A DNA stretch of 64,000 nucleotides from Serratia plymuthica NBRC 102599 (GTDB taxonomy: Bacteria > Pseudomonadota > Gammaproteobacteria > Enterobacterales > Enterobacteriaceae): contig NZ_BCTU01000027.1 in the NCBI RefSeq assembly GCF_001590925.1, positions 1 to 64,000 on the forward strand. The letters run 5' to 3'. The notes beneath the pieces were generated by a model. It worked only from the letters and a program-made list of their open reading frames with translations, ran no database searches and was not told the origin of the DNA. A program made the translations under genes and the position numbers. Positions 16,216-27,841 of this stretch are shown piece after piece (position 1 is the stretch's first letter; each line of letters opens with the position of its first letter).

Positions 16216-16917
16216 ATGGGGTTAATTAATGATGTGGTTAGTCCTTTTTTAGAGTTGTTGGGGGGATTGCAGTCCAGTGGAGAGTTATCGCAATGGCAGG
16301 TGTTTTTCACTTTTATTTCTTCAGTTCTTTTACTTGTTGTTTTCTTAAGAATTAAAACGATTGTCGGTTTTATGAAGGGGATTAAAAATAGTCGATTGGG
16401 CGAACTAAAGTGCCTATATCGTTTCTTAGATAAGGATAGTATTGAGGCCAGGTGCATTAATATAGAAATAAATAAAATAGTTAGATACCGTGTGTGTGGC
16501 GTTAGTGATGTTGCCACACAAAACTTGATTTTTAAATTGTCAGATAAGAATAGCGATATAATATCGCCTTCTTTTTTTAAAAAATATCGCCTTTGGATAG
16601 AAAATAATGACGGGGTTCTGATTTTTAAACAGGGTGCTATGTATTGGATTGAGTGTGCTATTTTTGCTGTTTTTGCATTGCAGTATATTGCTCTTGCTTT
16701 TTTGTTCTTTTTCATTTCTATCTATTTGGGTGATGCGTTAGTATTATGGAAGCATATCTTGATTTATACGATGGCAATAATTCTTATTGTTATGTTCGGC
16801 TCGTTTTGGGAAATGGTGCCAACGCGTAAAGAATGTCATCTTTTGAAAGATGTACTGGGGAAGCAGTTTGAAGACGCGTGTAGCGAACCTGAACTCGTGG
16901 ATAAGCCCACCCTATAG
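16216..16917 (+). CDS. Hypothetical inner-membrane protein
   Basis: This is a 233-residue AT-rich gene with a good ribosome-binding site (AAAAGGAG). Predicted membrane segments are at about residues 26-46, 143-172 and 178-198, with a charged cytosolic domain between the first and second. I do not recognise it. Its place at the end of the lipoprotein array could make it another immunity or accessory protein, but nothing in the sequence proves this. Confidence 0.65.
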   Translation: MGLINDVVSPFLELLGGLQSSGELSQWQVFFTFISSVLLLVVFLRIKTIVGFMKGIKNSRLGELKCLYRFLDKDSIEARCINIEINKIVRYRVCGVSDVATQNLIFKLSDKNSDIISPSFFKKYRLWIENNDGVLIFKQGAMYWIECAIFAVFALQYIALAFLFFFISIYLGDALVLWKHILIYTMAIILIVMFGSFWEMVPTRKECHLLKDVLGKQFEDACSEPELVDKPTL

Positions 16918-17019
16918 CTAAAGCGTGCCATTAGTTATCGTACGAGCAAGAATCCGTCTCAAGGTGATTTTTGCTCATCCCCATTTTTATTTATCTACAT
17001 TCAATACGTTACGCCAATT

Positions 17020-17121
17020 TATCCGCGGTAGAGGATACTGCCGTTTCTATCCTCTCTAGAGGATAATATTTGCTTTATCCGTTATAGGGGATAATACTCA
17101 TTTCATCCGCTTGGGAGGATA
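17020..17121 (+). promoter_or_regulatory. Four HipB operators in 28-bp phase
   Basis: Four copies of the HipB operator pattern TATCC-N8-GGATA start at 17020, 17048, 17076 and 17104 (the last with CATCC), exactly 28 bp apart. The fourth covers the hipB ribosome-binding site. HipB dimers bound to such sites repress hipBA cooperatively, and HipA joins them. The array is therefore the autoregulatory promoter region. Confidence 0.92.
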
Positions 17122-17123
17122 AA

Positions 17124-17372
17124 ATGAAAATCACCTCGGCAAAGATGTTGGCGCATGCGCTACGTAATGAACGTAAAAAGCGTAACCAAAGCCAAAGCAA
17201 AACTGCTGACAGCATTGGGTTAAAGCAGGCCACGGTTTCCGCGTTTGAAAACAACCCGGACGGCACGCGGCTGGAGACGTTATTCAAACTGCTTGCTGCG
17301 CTGGATTTAGAGCTACAAGTGACTCCGCGCGGCAAGCCGGTCGATCCCAAAACCTGGGATCAGGAGTGGTGA
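17124..17372 (+). CDS. hipB: HipB antitoxin / autorepressor
   Basis: This is an 82-residue XRE-type HTH protein (QSQSKTADSIGLKQATVSAF is the recognition region). It binds the four upstream operators and neutralises HipA in the cytosol. The short C-terminal tail ends in Trp (TWDQEW), as in known HipB. GGGAGG, lying within operator four, sets the start. It is followed directly by hipA. Confidence 0.92.
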   Translation: MKITSAKMLAHALRNERKKRNQSQSKTADSIGLKQATVSAFENNPDGTRLETLFKLLAALDLELQVTPRGKPVDPKTWDQEW

Positions 17373-17374
17373 GG

Positions 17375-18673
17375 GTGGACAAGCTACGTGTGGCGCTGAA
17401 TGGTACTGTTGTAGGGACGCTGGAAAAGCATGCGGGCGGCGCGATGTCGTTTGTTTACCACGAGGAGTGGCTGGCACAAGCCGGTGCGCGCGCCATATCG
17501 TTATCCCTGCCGCTACAACCAGAACCGTTTCGCGGTGACGTGGTGTATAACTTTTTCGACAACCTGTTGCCGGACAGCGAGTTTATTCGCAGCCGCCTAC
17601 AGGCGCGTTTTAGAACGGCAACCAAACAGCCTTTTGATCTGCTTTCCAGCATTGGCAGCGACTGCGTGGGGGCGATCCAGCTTTACCCTGAACATGCCGA
17701 TATGGCCCCGGTAAAGCAAGTGAACGCCGTGCCTGTGAGTGACGAAGAAATAGAGCAACTTCTGCTGGGGTACCGCGAGGCGCCGTTGGGCATGGTGGCG
17801 GGTACGGATGATTTCCGGATCTCTCTGGCGGGTGCGCAGGAAAAGACCGCGCTGCTTTGGTTCGGCAATCAGTGGTATCGGCCACAGGGGAGTACGCCAA
17901 CCAGCCACATTATAAAACTGCCCATTGGGCATATCGCGCATAACAATCTGGATCTCAGCGAAAGCTGTGAGAACGAGTGGTTATGTTTGCGCATTGCAGA
18001 ACAGTTTGGCCTGCCGGTAGCGCAGGCTGAGTTGGCGCGTTTTGGTGAACAAAAGGTTCTGATTGTTGAACGCTTTGACCGGCGTTGGGCGCGGGATAAC
18101 AGCTGGTTGATTCGTTTGCCGCAGGAGGATTTCTGCCAGGCGTTAGGCATTGCCCCTGCGCTGAAATATGAGGCTGATGGTGGGCCCGGTATTGCGGCTG
18201 CGATGCAATTGTTAATGGGTTCTCAACAGCCATTACTCGATCGAGACACCTTCTTTAAAAGCCAAATCGTCTTCTGGATGCTGGCGGCCATTGATGGGCA
18301 TGCCAAAAACTTTAGCCTGTTCATTGAGCAGGAAACGGCCTATCGAATGACTCCACTTTATGATGTGCTCTCGGGTTACCCATTCATGCATGCCCGTGGC
18401 ATTGCACCACAGAAAACCAAAATGGCCATGGCGGCGATTGGGAAGGGCCGCCATTACCGTTGGAGCCAGATCTTGCCTCGGCACTTTATCTCTACCGCGA
18501 GAGCGGTGGGGTATTCCGAAGAGAAAACGCTACAGGTGATGGCTGATCTGAAAGCGCAAACGGAGCAGGCGATCGCTAATGTGGAAGCAATGCTGCCGGA
18601 CGAGTTTCCCCGTTCTGTGAGTGATGCGATTTTTTCTGGGGTTCGGCGGCAGGCCGAGAGGTTGCTGGGGTAG
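17375..18673 (+). CDS. hipA: HipA serine/threonine kinase toxin
   Basis: This is a 432-residue kinase that inactivates glutamyl-tRNA synthetase in the E. coli model and so induces persistence. The phosphate-binding loop (SLAGAQEKTALL), catalytic Asp in DGHAKNFSLF and metal-binding Asp in YDVLSGYP are all present, so it looks active. I chose the GTG at 17375 because AGGAG ends eight bases upstream and the N-terminus then aligns with E. coli HipA; GTG codons at 17366 and 17369 are alternatives overlapping hipB. Confidence 0.92.
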   Translation: MDKLRVALNGTVVGTLEKHAGGAMSFVYHEEWLAQAGARAISLSLPLQPEPFRGDVVYNFFDNLLPDSEFIRSRLQARFRTATKQPFDLLSSIGSDCVGAIQLYPEHADMAPVKQVNAVPVSDEEIEQLLLGYREAPLGMVAGTDDFRISLAGAQEKTALLWFGNQWYRPQGSTPTSHIIKLPIGHIAHNNLDLSESCENEWLCLRIAEQFGLPVAQAELARFGEQKVLIVERFDRRWARDNSWLIRLPQEDFCQALGIAPALKYEADGGPGIAAAMQLLMGSQQPLLDRDTFFKSQIVFWMLAAIDGHAKNFSLFIEQETAYRMTPLYDVLSGYPFMHARGIAPQKTKMAMAAIGKGRHYRWSQILPRHFISTARAVGYSEEKTLQVMADLKAQTEQAIANVEAMLPDEFPRSVSDAIFSGVRRQAERLLG

Positions 18674-18708
18674 GGGAGATTGTTTGTTATTGAATGGCGT
18701 AAAAATCA

Positions 18709-18734
18709 AGACACCCGTGTTAGGTGTCTTTTTT
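18709..18734 (+). terminator. Terminator after hipA
   Basis: A 7-bp stem (AGACACC / GGTGTCT) with a seven-base loop precedes a T-rich run, 35 bp after the hipA stop. Confidence 0.85.
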
Positions 18735-19392
18735 ATATCTGCCATTTAGATTTTTGCTATCACATCAAAAGCGTGTGCTTGGACAGTCACGGCTGATAAA
18801 CACGGCCTTCCTGTATCTGCAACAAGTGGCTGTTTGCCTGTTCGCTAAGTTCTAGCAAGGCAGCTATGCCTTCCTCGTCATTTGTCGTTTTTCACGCAGT
18901 TGTAAGGCTGGCGTAGAATGAGTCAACACAGAAGGACAGGAGGTAAGAAGTACATTTTCCTGTATGAAAAATCATACTCACCATATATGCACGCCCAATT
19001 TGAAACAGGTTAGCTAGGTTTCCTGGAGAATAAGGGTAAATACTGCCGCTGACTGGCACGACGCTTGGATGGGTCTAGTGCAATGCGTAGTTGCGCTTGT
19101 AACAGGTTGTTTTCGGTGGCTGCTTTCGCCTATATGGGCTGACGCAAGATTTTATCGACGTCCTCTACCACTTTGAGCGTACACGATTTCGGGTCACAGC
19201 TATTATAATGCTGAGATTTCTTCCGATACCAAACTGGAAGTTTTTTGGTTCTTCTTCGCCATGTTCTTGAGTCGAGCTTTTGGTTTGTTAAGGCAAATTA
19301 GATGAATGTCTCCGAATCGGATTGACAGATTTTCTGGGTTCGATATCCTTTAAAAAGGAGCCAAAATTTGGCGCCAATTTCAGGGTATATCA
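18735..19392. other. Long intergenic region, gene debris likely
   Basis: No intact gene is visible. On the minus strand near 19262 a short start-like sequence reads MAKKNQKTSSLVSEE before a stop, probably a leftover of a deleted gene. The right end carries the promoter of the methyltransferase gene. Confidence 0.4.
19368..19377. promoter_or_regulatory. Palindrome TTGGCGCCAA upstream of the methyltransferase
   Basis: A perfect 10-bp palindrome centred on GGCGCC lies 15 bp before the methyltransferase start, in the region covering its ribosome-binding site. It could be an operator for the methyltransferase's own N-terminal DNA-binding segment, or a copy of the system's recognition site. This is inference. 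Confidence 0.4.
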
Positions 19393-20757
19393 ATGAGTAT
19401 AACTACTAACCATCGAACTAGTCTTCGCATCGCAGGCGATAAATATAACGAAATCCTCCGCTTGTGCCAAACTGACGGAGGCAAAATGACTATGAATGCA
19501 TGGATCGCCCAGGCTATCGAAGAAAAAATCAAGCGTGATAATGAATGCTTGCGCTGTCATTCTGCTCACTCAGCCAGCAAGGGACCGCGGTTTTACGAAT
19601 TTTTTGCTGGTGGCGGTATGGCTCGTGCTGGTTTGGGGTCTGAATGGGACTGCCTGTTTGCTAATGACTTCAATCCAATGAAAGGCCGTGCCTATCGCGA
19701 CAACTGGAATGGTGGTGCAGACCTGCTTGTCGAGGATATTAACAAAATCGCAACCCAACAATTACCTGATCAAGCTGAGTTAGTATGGGCATCTTTCCCC
19801 TGCCAAGACTTATCATTAGCAGGCGGTTACAAAGGTATTGGTCATGAACTAGATAGCAATCAAACTAGGTCTGGCACATTTTGGCCATTTTGGCGACTGA
19901 TGCGTGATTTGATTAGCGAAAAACGAGCACCGCAAGTTATCGTGCTCGAAAATGTCTACGGCGTAATGACATCAAACAAAGGAAAGGACTTCGCGTCTAT
20001 TGGCTCTGTTTTCTCTGATGCTGGCTACCGTTTTGGGGCTATGGTGATTGATGCTCGTCATTTTGTTCCACAATCCCGACCTCGCGTTTTCATCGTGGGT
20101 GTACATCCATCTATCGAGTTACCTCACAATATGATCTCCAGTGCACCTATTAACATTTGGCACCCAGATCGGATGATAACTGCTTATAACGGGCTATCAA
20201 AACAAGCACAACAATCATGGATATGGTGGAACCTACCGGTTCCCGAAGAAAGGACAACAACACTCACTGATCTTATTGAAGATGATCCGAAAGATGTAAA
20301 ATGGGACAGTGCAGAAAAAACAAAGCAATTGCTGGCAATGATGACCGACTCTAACCTTTTGAAGGTTCAAGAGGCCCAAAAATCTGGAAAACGCATTGTT
20401 GGCGGACTCTACAAGCGCACTAGACGAGACGATAAAGGCGAAAAAATTCAGCGAGCAGAGGTACGTTTCGATGGTATTGCTGGATGCCTGCGAACCCCTG
20501 CTGGAGGATCTAGCCGACAAAGCATTTTGATCGTTGAAGGGAAAGAAATTCGCTCCCGCTTATTGTCTCCAAGAGAGGCTGCTAGGTTAATGGGTTTACC
20601 TGATACTTATAAGCTGCCAAGTAACTACAATGATGCATACCATATTGCAGGTGATGGAGTGGCAGTTCCTGTAGTACGTTATCTTGCTAAATTTATTTTT
20701 GAGCCTCTTTTAGCCGGCTCGAGTGTCACTATGGATGTTGAGAAAAAGGTAGCATAA
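19393..20757 (+). CDS. DNA (cytosine-5) methyltransferase
   Basis: This 454-residue modification enzyme has C5-methyltransferase motifs in order: I (FYEFFAGGGMARAGL), IV with catalytic Cys137 (SFPCQDLSLAG), VI (VLENVYG), VIII (PQSRPRVFIVG) and X (GDGVAVPVV). The first 65 residues precede the catalytic domain and contain a possible ribbon-helix-helix segment (MNAWIAQAIEEKI), which may repress transcription, a common control in restriction-modification systems. The stop shares one base with the start of the nuclease gene (TAATG). It protects host DNA from the partner enzyme. Confidence 0.9.
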   Translation: MSITTNHRTSLRIAGDKYNEILRLCQTDGGKMTMNAWIAQAIEEKIKRDNECLRCHSAHSASKGPRFYEFFAGGGMARAGLGSEWDCLFANDFNPMKGRAYRDNWNGGADLLVEDINKIATQQLPDQAELVWASFPCQDLSLAGGYKGIGHELDSNQTRSGTFWPFWRLMRDLISEKRAPQVIVLENVYGVMTSNKGKDFASIGSVFSDAGYRFGAMVIDARHFVPQSRPRVFIVGVHPSIELPHNMISSAPINIWHPDRMITAYNGLSKQAQQSWIWWNLPVPEERTTTLTDLIEDDPKDVKWDSAEKTKQLLAMMTDSNLLKVQEAQKSGKRIVGGLYKRTRRDDKGEKIQRAEVRFDGIAGCLRTPAGGSSRQSILIVEGKEIRSRLLSPREAARLMGLPDTYKLPSNYNDAYHIAGDGVAVPVVRYLAKFIFEPLLAGSSVTMDVEKKVA

Positions 20758-21737
20758 TGAATTTACCTTCCAGCGCAATTGGATCACCATTGGAATTATT
20801 TGCTGAAATTAAATCGGTTAACGGTAATAAAGGACCGATAGCAGCCCTTTTGGTAATTAACCGTCAAGCTCTTGATAGGCAAAAATCGGGCAGTCTTACA
20901 TGGCCATTAAACAATAATGATTGGAAGACTGGTAAACAAGGCCAAGTGAAAGGGCTAGGGGGAGCCGCAACCCAAAAAATTCTGAATGAGTATGGAATAA
21001 CGCGGGTATTGGCGAGTGAAGGGGGCAGGACGAGTCGCGGTAGCATGCAACTGATGATTGATTATATTGATCTATTGAATCAACAACAGAAAATAAACGG
21101 CGATATTGACCTCTACGAATATGAATTCTTTTGGGTCAGCAAGGCCCGAGAGTTTTTTGAGCGAAAGCCGTTTGTCTTAAGTATTGACCCTCAATGGGGG
21201 ACTCGCCGTGCGATACGTCATATACTATTGCAGGCCCAAAATAGACAAAATGAGGGCGCAGGGACAAAATTTGTTGGTTCACTGATGCAGCACATGGTTG
21301 GTGCAAAATTAGAGGTACTTTTAGGCAAAGGATGCATTACTCACCATCATTCCAATCAAAACGACTCGGGTTCTAGTCGTAGCGGTGATTTTGATTTCGA
21401 GGATATGAGTATTCATGTCACCAATATGCCCAGCGAAGCCCTGCTTGCTAAATGTATTATAAACCTGGATGGTGGATATAAACCACTCGTAATCACATCG
21501 TCTAAGGGGGCGTTAGTATTAGAGGCTATGCTTGAAAACTCGAGAAATGGTGCATATGACGGTCGTGTTGACATTCTAGAATTTGAACAATTTTTGGCCT
21601 CCAATGTGATCGAGCTTGGCAAGTTCAATGCAGCTGGACGCAAAGCTACGCTCCATAGAATTATTGAAGAATATAATCACATTATTGAAACCGTCGAACT
21701 TGATCTCAGCATGAAAATTGAGCTTGGTGAGAAGTAA
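20757..21737 (+). CDS. Putative type II restriction endonuclease (DUF4928-like)
   Basis: This is a 326-residue protein encoded immediately after the methyltransferase with a one-base overlap and AAAGG upstream, the usual place of the cognate restriction enzyme. It resembles DUF4928 proteins, which are typically paired with C5-methyltransferases. The segment GSSRSGDFDFEDMSIHV followed by a strand could be the catalytic core, but I cannot place a firm PD-(D/E)xK motif. The target sequence is unknown. Confidence 0.68.
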   Translation: MNLPSSAIGSPLELFAEIKSVNGNKGPIAALLVINRQALDRQKSGSLTWPLNNNDWKTGKQGQVKGLGGAATQKILNEYGITRVLASEGGRTSRGSMQLMIDYIDLLNQQQKINGDIDLYEYEFFWVSKAREFFERKPFVLSIDPQWGTRRAIRHILLQAQNRQNEGAGTKFVGSLMQHMVGAKLEVLLGKGCITHHHSNQNDSGSSRSGDFDFEDMSIHVTNMPSEALLAKCIINLDGGYKPLVITSSKGALVLEAMLENSRNGAYDGRVDILEFEQFLASNVIELGKFNAAGRKATLHRIIEEYNHIIETVELDLSMKIELGEK

Positions 21738-21910
21738 ATATATAAAAATTGCCCCTGATATTTTGATGCATCTCCTAGTTAATGCGGGGCTAGCCCAACC
21801 TCCCTTAATTAATGTATTTATCGTGATATGTCAGTTCTATGGTTTTTGCAAGAGGGCATAAGGGCGAAACTACAGCGGTCTCGCCCATGTAGTACGGTCT
21901 CAACCAATGT

Positions 21911-22228
21911 TTAACCGACAACCCCCTGATACTCCATTTCCCTAAGAGCGAGGCCGTAAAGATTACACAAGGCTGGGAGCAAGTGAGCAGTTGCATTGAG
22001 GTAGTGATTCAGCTGTTCCCACTGAGTGTCATCGGGGCGCGGGTTGTTTTGCATAAGGTCACCGCACAGCATCAAGCCATGACATAACCCTTCGGCCTGT
22101 TCGGCGGAGAGTGCGGCTAAATCTAAGAGCTGTGAAGAATTGTATTTGCTGAGATTGAGTTGGCTGAAGAGTTCGCGATAGAGAGTGATGGTGTTAGTGG
22201 TGGGCTCTGATGTGAAAGTGTTTTCCAT
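21911..22228 (-). CDS. Hypothetical protein of a P4-like remnant
   Basis: This is a 105-residue mostly helical protein I cannot assign. I chose the ATG at 22228 because AAGGAG lies nine bases upstream. The frame stays open for a further 45 codons (to 22363) with a sequence (SLVSGNANSVWATTMG) that resembles translated leader regions of Ash-type genes in P4-like satellites. An inverted repeat lies at the upstream end. It is probably a phage-satellite relic. Confidence 0.5.
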   Translation of the reverse strand: MENTFTSEPTTNTITLYRELFSQLNLSKYNSSQLLDLAALSAEQAEGLCHGLMLCGDLMQNNPRPDDTQWEQLNHYLNATAHLLPALCNLYGLALREMEYQGVVG

Positions 22229-22296
22229 GTGCCTGTTCTCCTTAGTGTGGTGCGCTGCTACCACATGAGACGCTAAACCCATGGTGGTAGCCCAAA

Positions 22297-22437
22297 CGGA
22301 GTTAGCGTTACCGGACACTAAGGAAACCGGCGCTTCTTGCGAAGCCTCCGCCTGGGCCACCATAATTCTGGATGTTCAAGGTCCCAGCATTATATACATA
22401 ATGCTGCTTAGTGTATGTGTTCGGAACGCTAACTCCG
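22297..22437. repeat. Inverted repeat flanking a small hairpin
   Basis: The left arm (22297-22322) and right arm (22407-22437) are near-complementary, sharing GTTAGCGTT / AACGCTAAC and ACACTAAG / CTTAGTGT, with a small insertion in the right arm. Between them AGCATTAT-ATAC-ATAATGCT (22386-22405) forms its own perfect 8-bp hairpin. The layout resembles regulatory regions of P4-like satellites. Confidence 0.6.
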
Positions 22438-22676
22438 GCTACGAATTTTGTCGCAGCGAGGAAAATTATATCGTTGTGCCATTGGCGATAAAATAGCCTG
22501 TCTAAATTTACAGGTAGTTACTGCCAATATTGGAATAGAGATCGCAGCAATTAATTTATATACCCCATTTACTTATGGTCTCAATATCTTAATCAATGGA
22601 AACCCGTTGAAACATTTGCAATGTCGATAGGTTACGATATATTCACTAAAATTATTTTTTTGCTGTGAGTATTCGT

Positions 22677-23489
22677 ATGTTGTATGCCGTAATTGCAGAG
22701 ATGGACAAATCCAAATGGAATGATAAGCCCGGCGTGGAGTATCACATCCCTAAGCGTTACGCAAAAATGCTCACACCTGGAACTCGCGTGGTCTACTACA
22801 AAGGCCAGATTAAGGATAGGAGTTATCGGCCGCTGCGGCTTTCTGATAAACCACATTATTTTGCGATAGCTACCATTGATAGTGTCTATCCGGACCCCAA
22901 AGCAAAACGTGGCGATTTGTATGCTGTGGTGACTGACTTTCAGCCCTTCACTGAGGCTGTGTTGGCAAAGAAGGGTGAAAGCTACTTTGAGTCGATTCCT
23001 TCTAATCGCGAATCAAACTATTGGTACGATGGCGTACGCCCCATAACCGAAGAAATATTTAACACGATAGTAGAGCATGCAGAGCTTAGTGCAGTAGTAA
23101 TGCCGGAAGAGAAGGCAGTGGAAGAGGAAGGGGATTACAACGACAGTTTTGAGTCGGAAGCAACCCATTTTGAAGGTGCAAAAATCAGCTACTTCACGAC
23201 CAAGTACGAACGTAAGCCGCTGTTAAAGAACCAAGCAGTGAAATTACATGGCACTACATGTTGCGTCTGCGGTTTCAACTTCAAGGCATTTTATGGTGAG
23301 TATGCAGAGGGATTTATCCACATCCATCATTTGTTGCCGGTCTCGGAGCTTGGCGGTGAGAAACCCGTTAATCCAGCTACAGATTTGGTGCCGGTCTGCG
23401 CTAATTGCCACAGCATCATCCATCGTAAAAAAGATAGAACCCTCTCTATTGATGAACTCAAAGAAATGATCCAGCAGCAGAAGGGGTGA
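22677..23489 (+). CDS. HNH endonuclease
   Basis: This is a 270-residue nuclease. The C-terminal HNH domain shows CCVCG, HIHHLLPVSELGG, then CANCHSIIH: two Cys pairs for structural zinc and the His-rich catalytic site. The N-terminal half (about 1-130) is a separate small domain, possibly for recognising DNA or modified bases. It stands alone on the plus strand near a restriction-modification pair, which suggests a type IV-like restriction function. GTGAG before the ATG at 22677 favours that start over the GTG at 22665. Confidence 0.82.
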   Translation: MLYAVIAEMDKSKWNDKPGVEYHIPKRYAKMLTPGTRVVYYKGQIKDRSYRPLRLSDKPHYFAIATIDSVYPDPKAKRGDLYAVVTDFQPFTEAVLAKKGESYFESIPSNRESNYWYDGVRPITEEIFNTIVEHAELSAVVMPEEKAVEEEGDYNDSFESEATHFEGAKISYFTTKYERKPLLKNQAVKLHGTTCCVCGFNFKAFYGEYAEGFIHIHHLLPVSELGGEKPVNPATDLVPVCANCHSIIHRKKDRTLSIDELKEMIQQQKG

Positions 23490-23570
23490 GTCTGAGCTTA
23501 CGACGTAATCTGCGCCAAGGTTGAGCGGTCATACTACCTCAAAACACTAGAGCCAACTCCCCATCAAATC

Positions 23571-23598
23571 AATAAGGCTGCAAATCTGCAGCCTTATT
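23571..23598. terminator. Bidirectional terminator hairpin
   Basis: A perfect 12-bp stem (AATAAGGCTGCA / TGCAGCCTTATT) with a four-base loop lies between the convergent HNH and ascB genes. It marks the right boundary of the accessory region. Confidence 0.85.
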
Positions 23599-23617
23599 CA
23601 ATGAACTTACAAACCCA

Positions 23618-26510
<2,893 letters not shown>

Positions 26511-26606
26511 GAAATATCGTCTCTTAAGATATGAATTCGGATTGCCCAAAGGCGAATTTTTACTGCCTGGGCGATCCGCCGTTCCATCTCAATGAAACGC
26601 CCATAA

Positions 26607-26618
26607 GAAACCGGTTTC
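26607..26618. promoter_or_regulatory. AscG operator GAAACCGGTTTC
   Basis: A perfect palindrome GAAACCGGTTTC lies between the divergent ascF and ascG starts. It matches the known AscG/GalR-type operator core and would repress ascFB, and possibly ascG, in the absence of substrate. Half-sites nearby (TGAAACG at 26593) are weaker. Confidence 0.85.
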
Positions 26619-26795
26619 ACAAAATCATGAAGGTGTATTTTATCGTTGGCAAGAATTATGATTTTTTGGTTTTTCGTTTCGTGAAGCTGGTCACTTTTAG
26701 ATCAGGAGCGCTCGCACCGGCGGGCGTGAAAACATTTCAAACGGGGGGCGTCTTGGGTAGACTGCGCTCATCCAATGGATTTTGACGGCGCACAG

Positions 26796-27818
26796 ATGGC
26801 AACAATACTTGAGGTGGCTAAAAAGGCCGGCGTTTCTAAGGCGACGGTATCCCGCGTGTTGTCCGGCAGCGGCTATGTCAGCCCGGAGAAGCGCGAGCTG
26901 GTGGATAAAGCCATCGCCGAGACGGGTTATCGGCCCAACCTGCTGGCACGCAATCTGGCGACGAAAACCACTCAGACCATCGGGCTGGTGGTCACCAACA
27001 CGCTGTACAGCGGTAACTACTTCAGCGAGCTGATGTCTCAGTCCGCCCGCATCATGGAAGAAAACGGCCGTCAGCTGATCCTGGCGGACGGCAAGCACAC
27101 CGCAGAAGAAGAAAAGGCCGCCATTCAATTCCTGCTGGATCTGCGCTGCGACGGGGTGATCATCTACCCGCGTTTTCTCTCTATCGCGCAAATGGACGAG
27201 ATCATCTCCCAACACAAACAGCCGATCCTGGTCATCAACCGTCGCTTAAGGCTGAACGACAGCTACTGCATCTTCAGCGATCAGCACGCCACCAGTGCTG
27301 CTGCGGTGGCACACCTCATCCAACTGGGGCATCGCGATATCGCGTTCATCACCGGCTCGCTGGATTCGCCCACCGGGCTGGAGCGGCTCTCCGGCTACAA
27401 AGCCGCGTTGGCGGAGCAGGGCATTGAGGTCAACAACGCGTTGATTGTCGAAGGCAAGTGGAATGCGCAAAGCGGCATGGCGGCGGTCGATGCGCTGCTG
27501 GCCGGCGGCCACGCGTTCAGCGCCATCGTCGCCAGCAACGACGAAATGGCCATCGGCGCCATGAAGCGGCTGGCGGAATGCCAAATCCCGGTGCCGTCCG
27601 CCGTGTCGGTGATAGGGTTCGACGATATCCCGCTGGCGCCTTACACCATTCCCTCGCTCTCCAGCATGAAAATGCCGGTAACCGAGATGATTAAGGAAAC
27701 CATCAACCGCCTGGTGTCGATGCTGGACGGCGGCGAGCTGAGCAAACGCCCGACCTTCCCGGCGAGCCTGATCCTGCGCGACTCGGTGGCGGCGGGGCCG
27801 CATTTGCAGAAGGGGTAA
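26796..27818 (+). CDS. ascG: LacI-family repressor AscG
   Basis: This is a 340-residue repressor. The N-terminal HTH (ATILEVAKKAGVSKATVSRV) is followed by a sugar-binding periplasmic-protein-like domain. It controls the divergent ascFB operon through the palindrome at 26607. I chose MATILEV at 26796 because LacI proteins start there; an in-frame ATG seven codons earlier is possible. Confidence 0.93.
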   Translation: MATILEVAKKAGVSKATVSRVLSGSGYVSPEKRELVDKAIAETGYRPNLLARNLATKTTQTIGLVVTNTLYSGNYFSELMSQSARIMEENGRQLILADGKHTAEEEKAAIQFLLDLRCDGVIIYPRFLSIAQMDEIISQHKQPILVINRRLRLNDSYCIFSDQHATSAAAVAHLIQLGHRDIAFITGSLDSPTGLERLSGYKAALAEQGIEVNNALIVEGKWNAQSGMAAVDALLAGGHAFSAIVASNDEMAIGAMKRLAECQIPVPSAVSVIGFDDIPLAPYTIPSLSSMKMPVTEMIKETINRLVSMLDGGELSKRPTFPASLILRDSVAAGPHLQKG

Positions 27819-27841
27819 GGCGCAGCCTGGTGAACTTAAGG

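Noticed and set aside
16179-16715. Minus-strand open frame opposite the membrane protein gene
   Set aside because: The plus-strand gene has a good ribosome-binding site and membrane segments; the antisense product has none.
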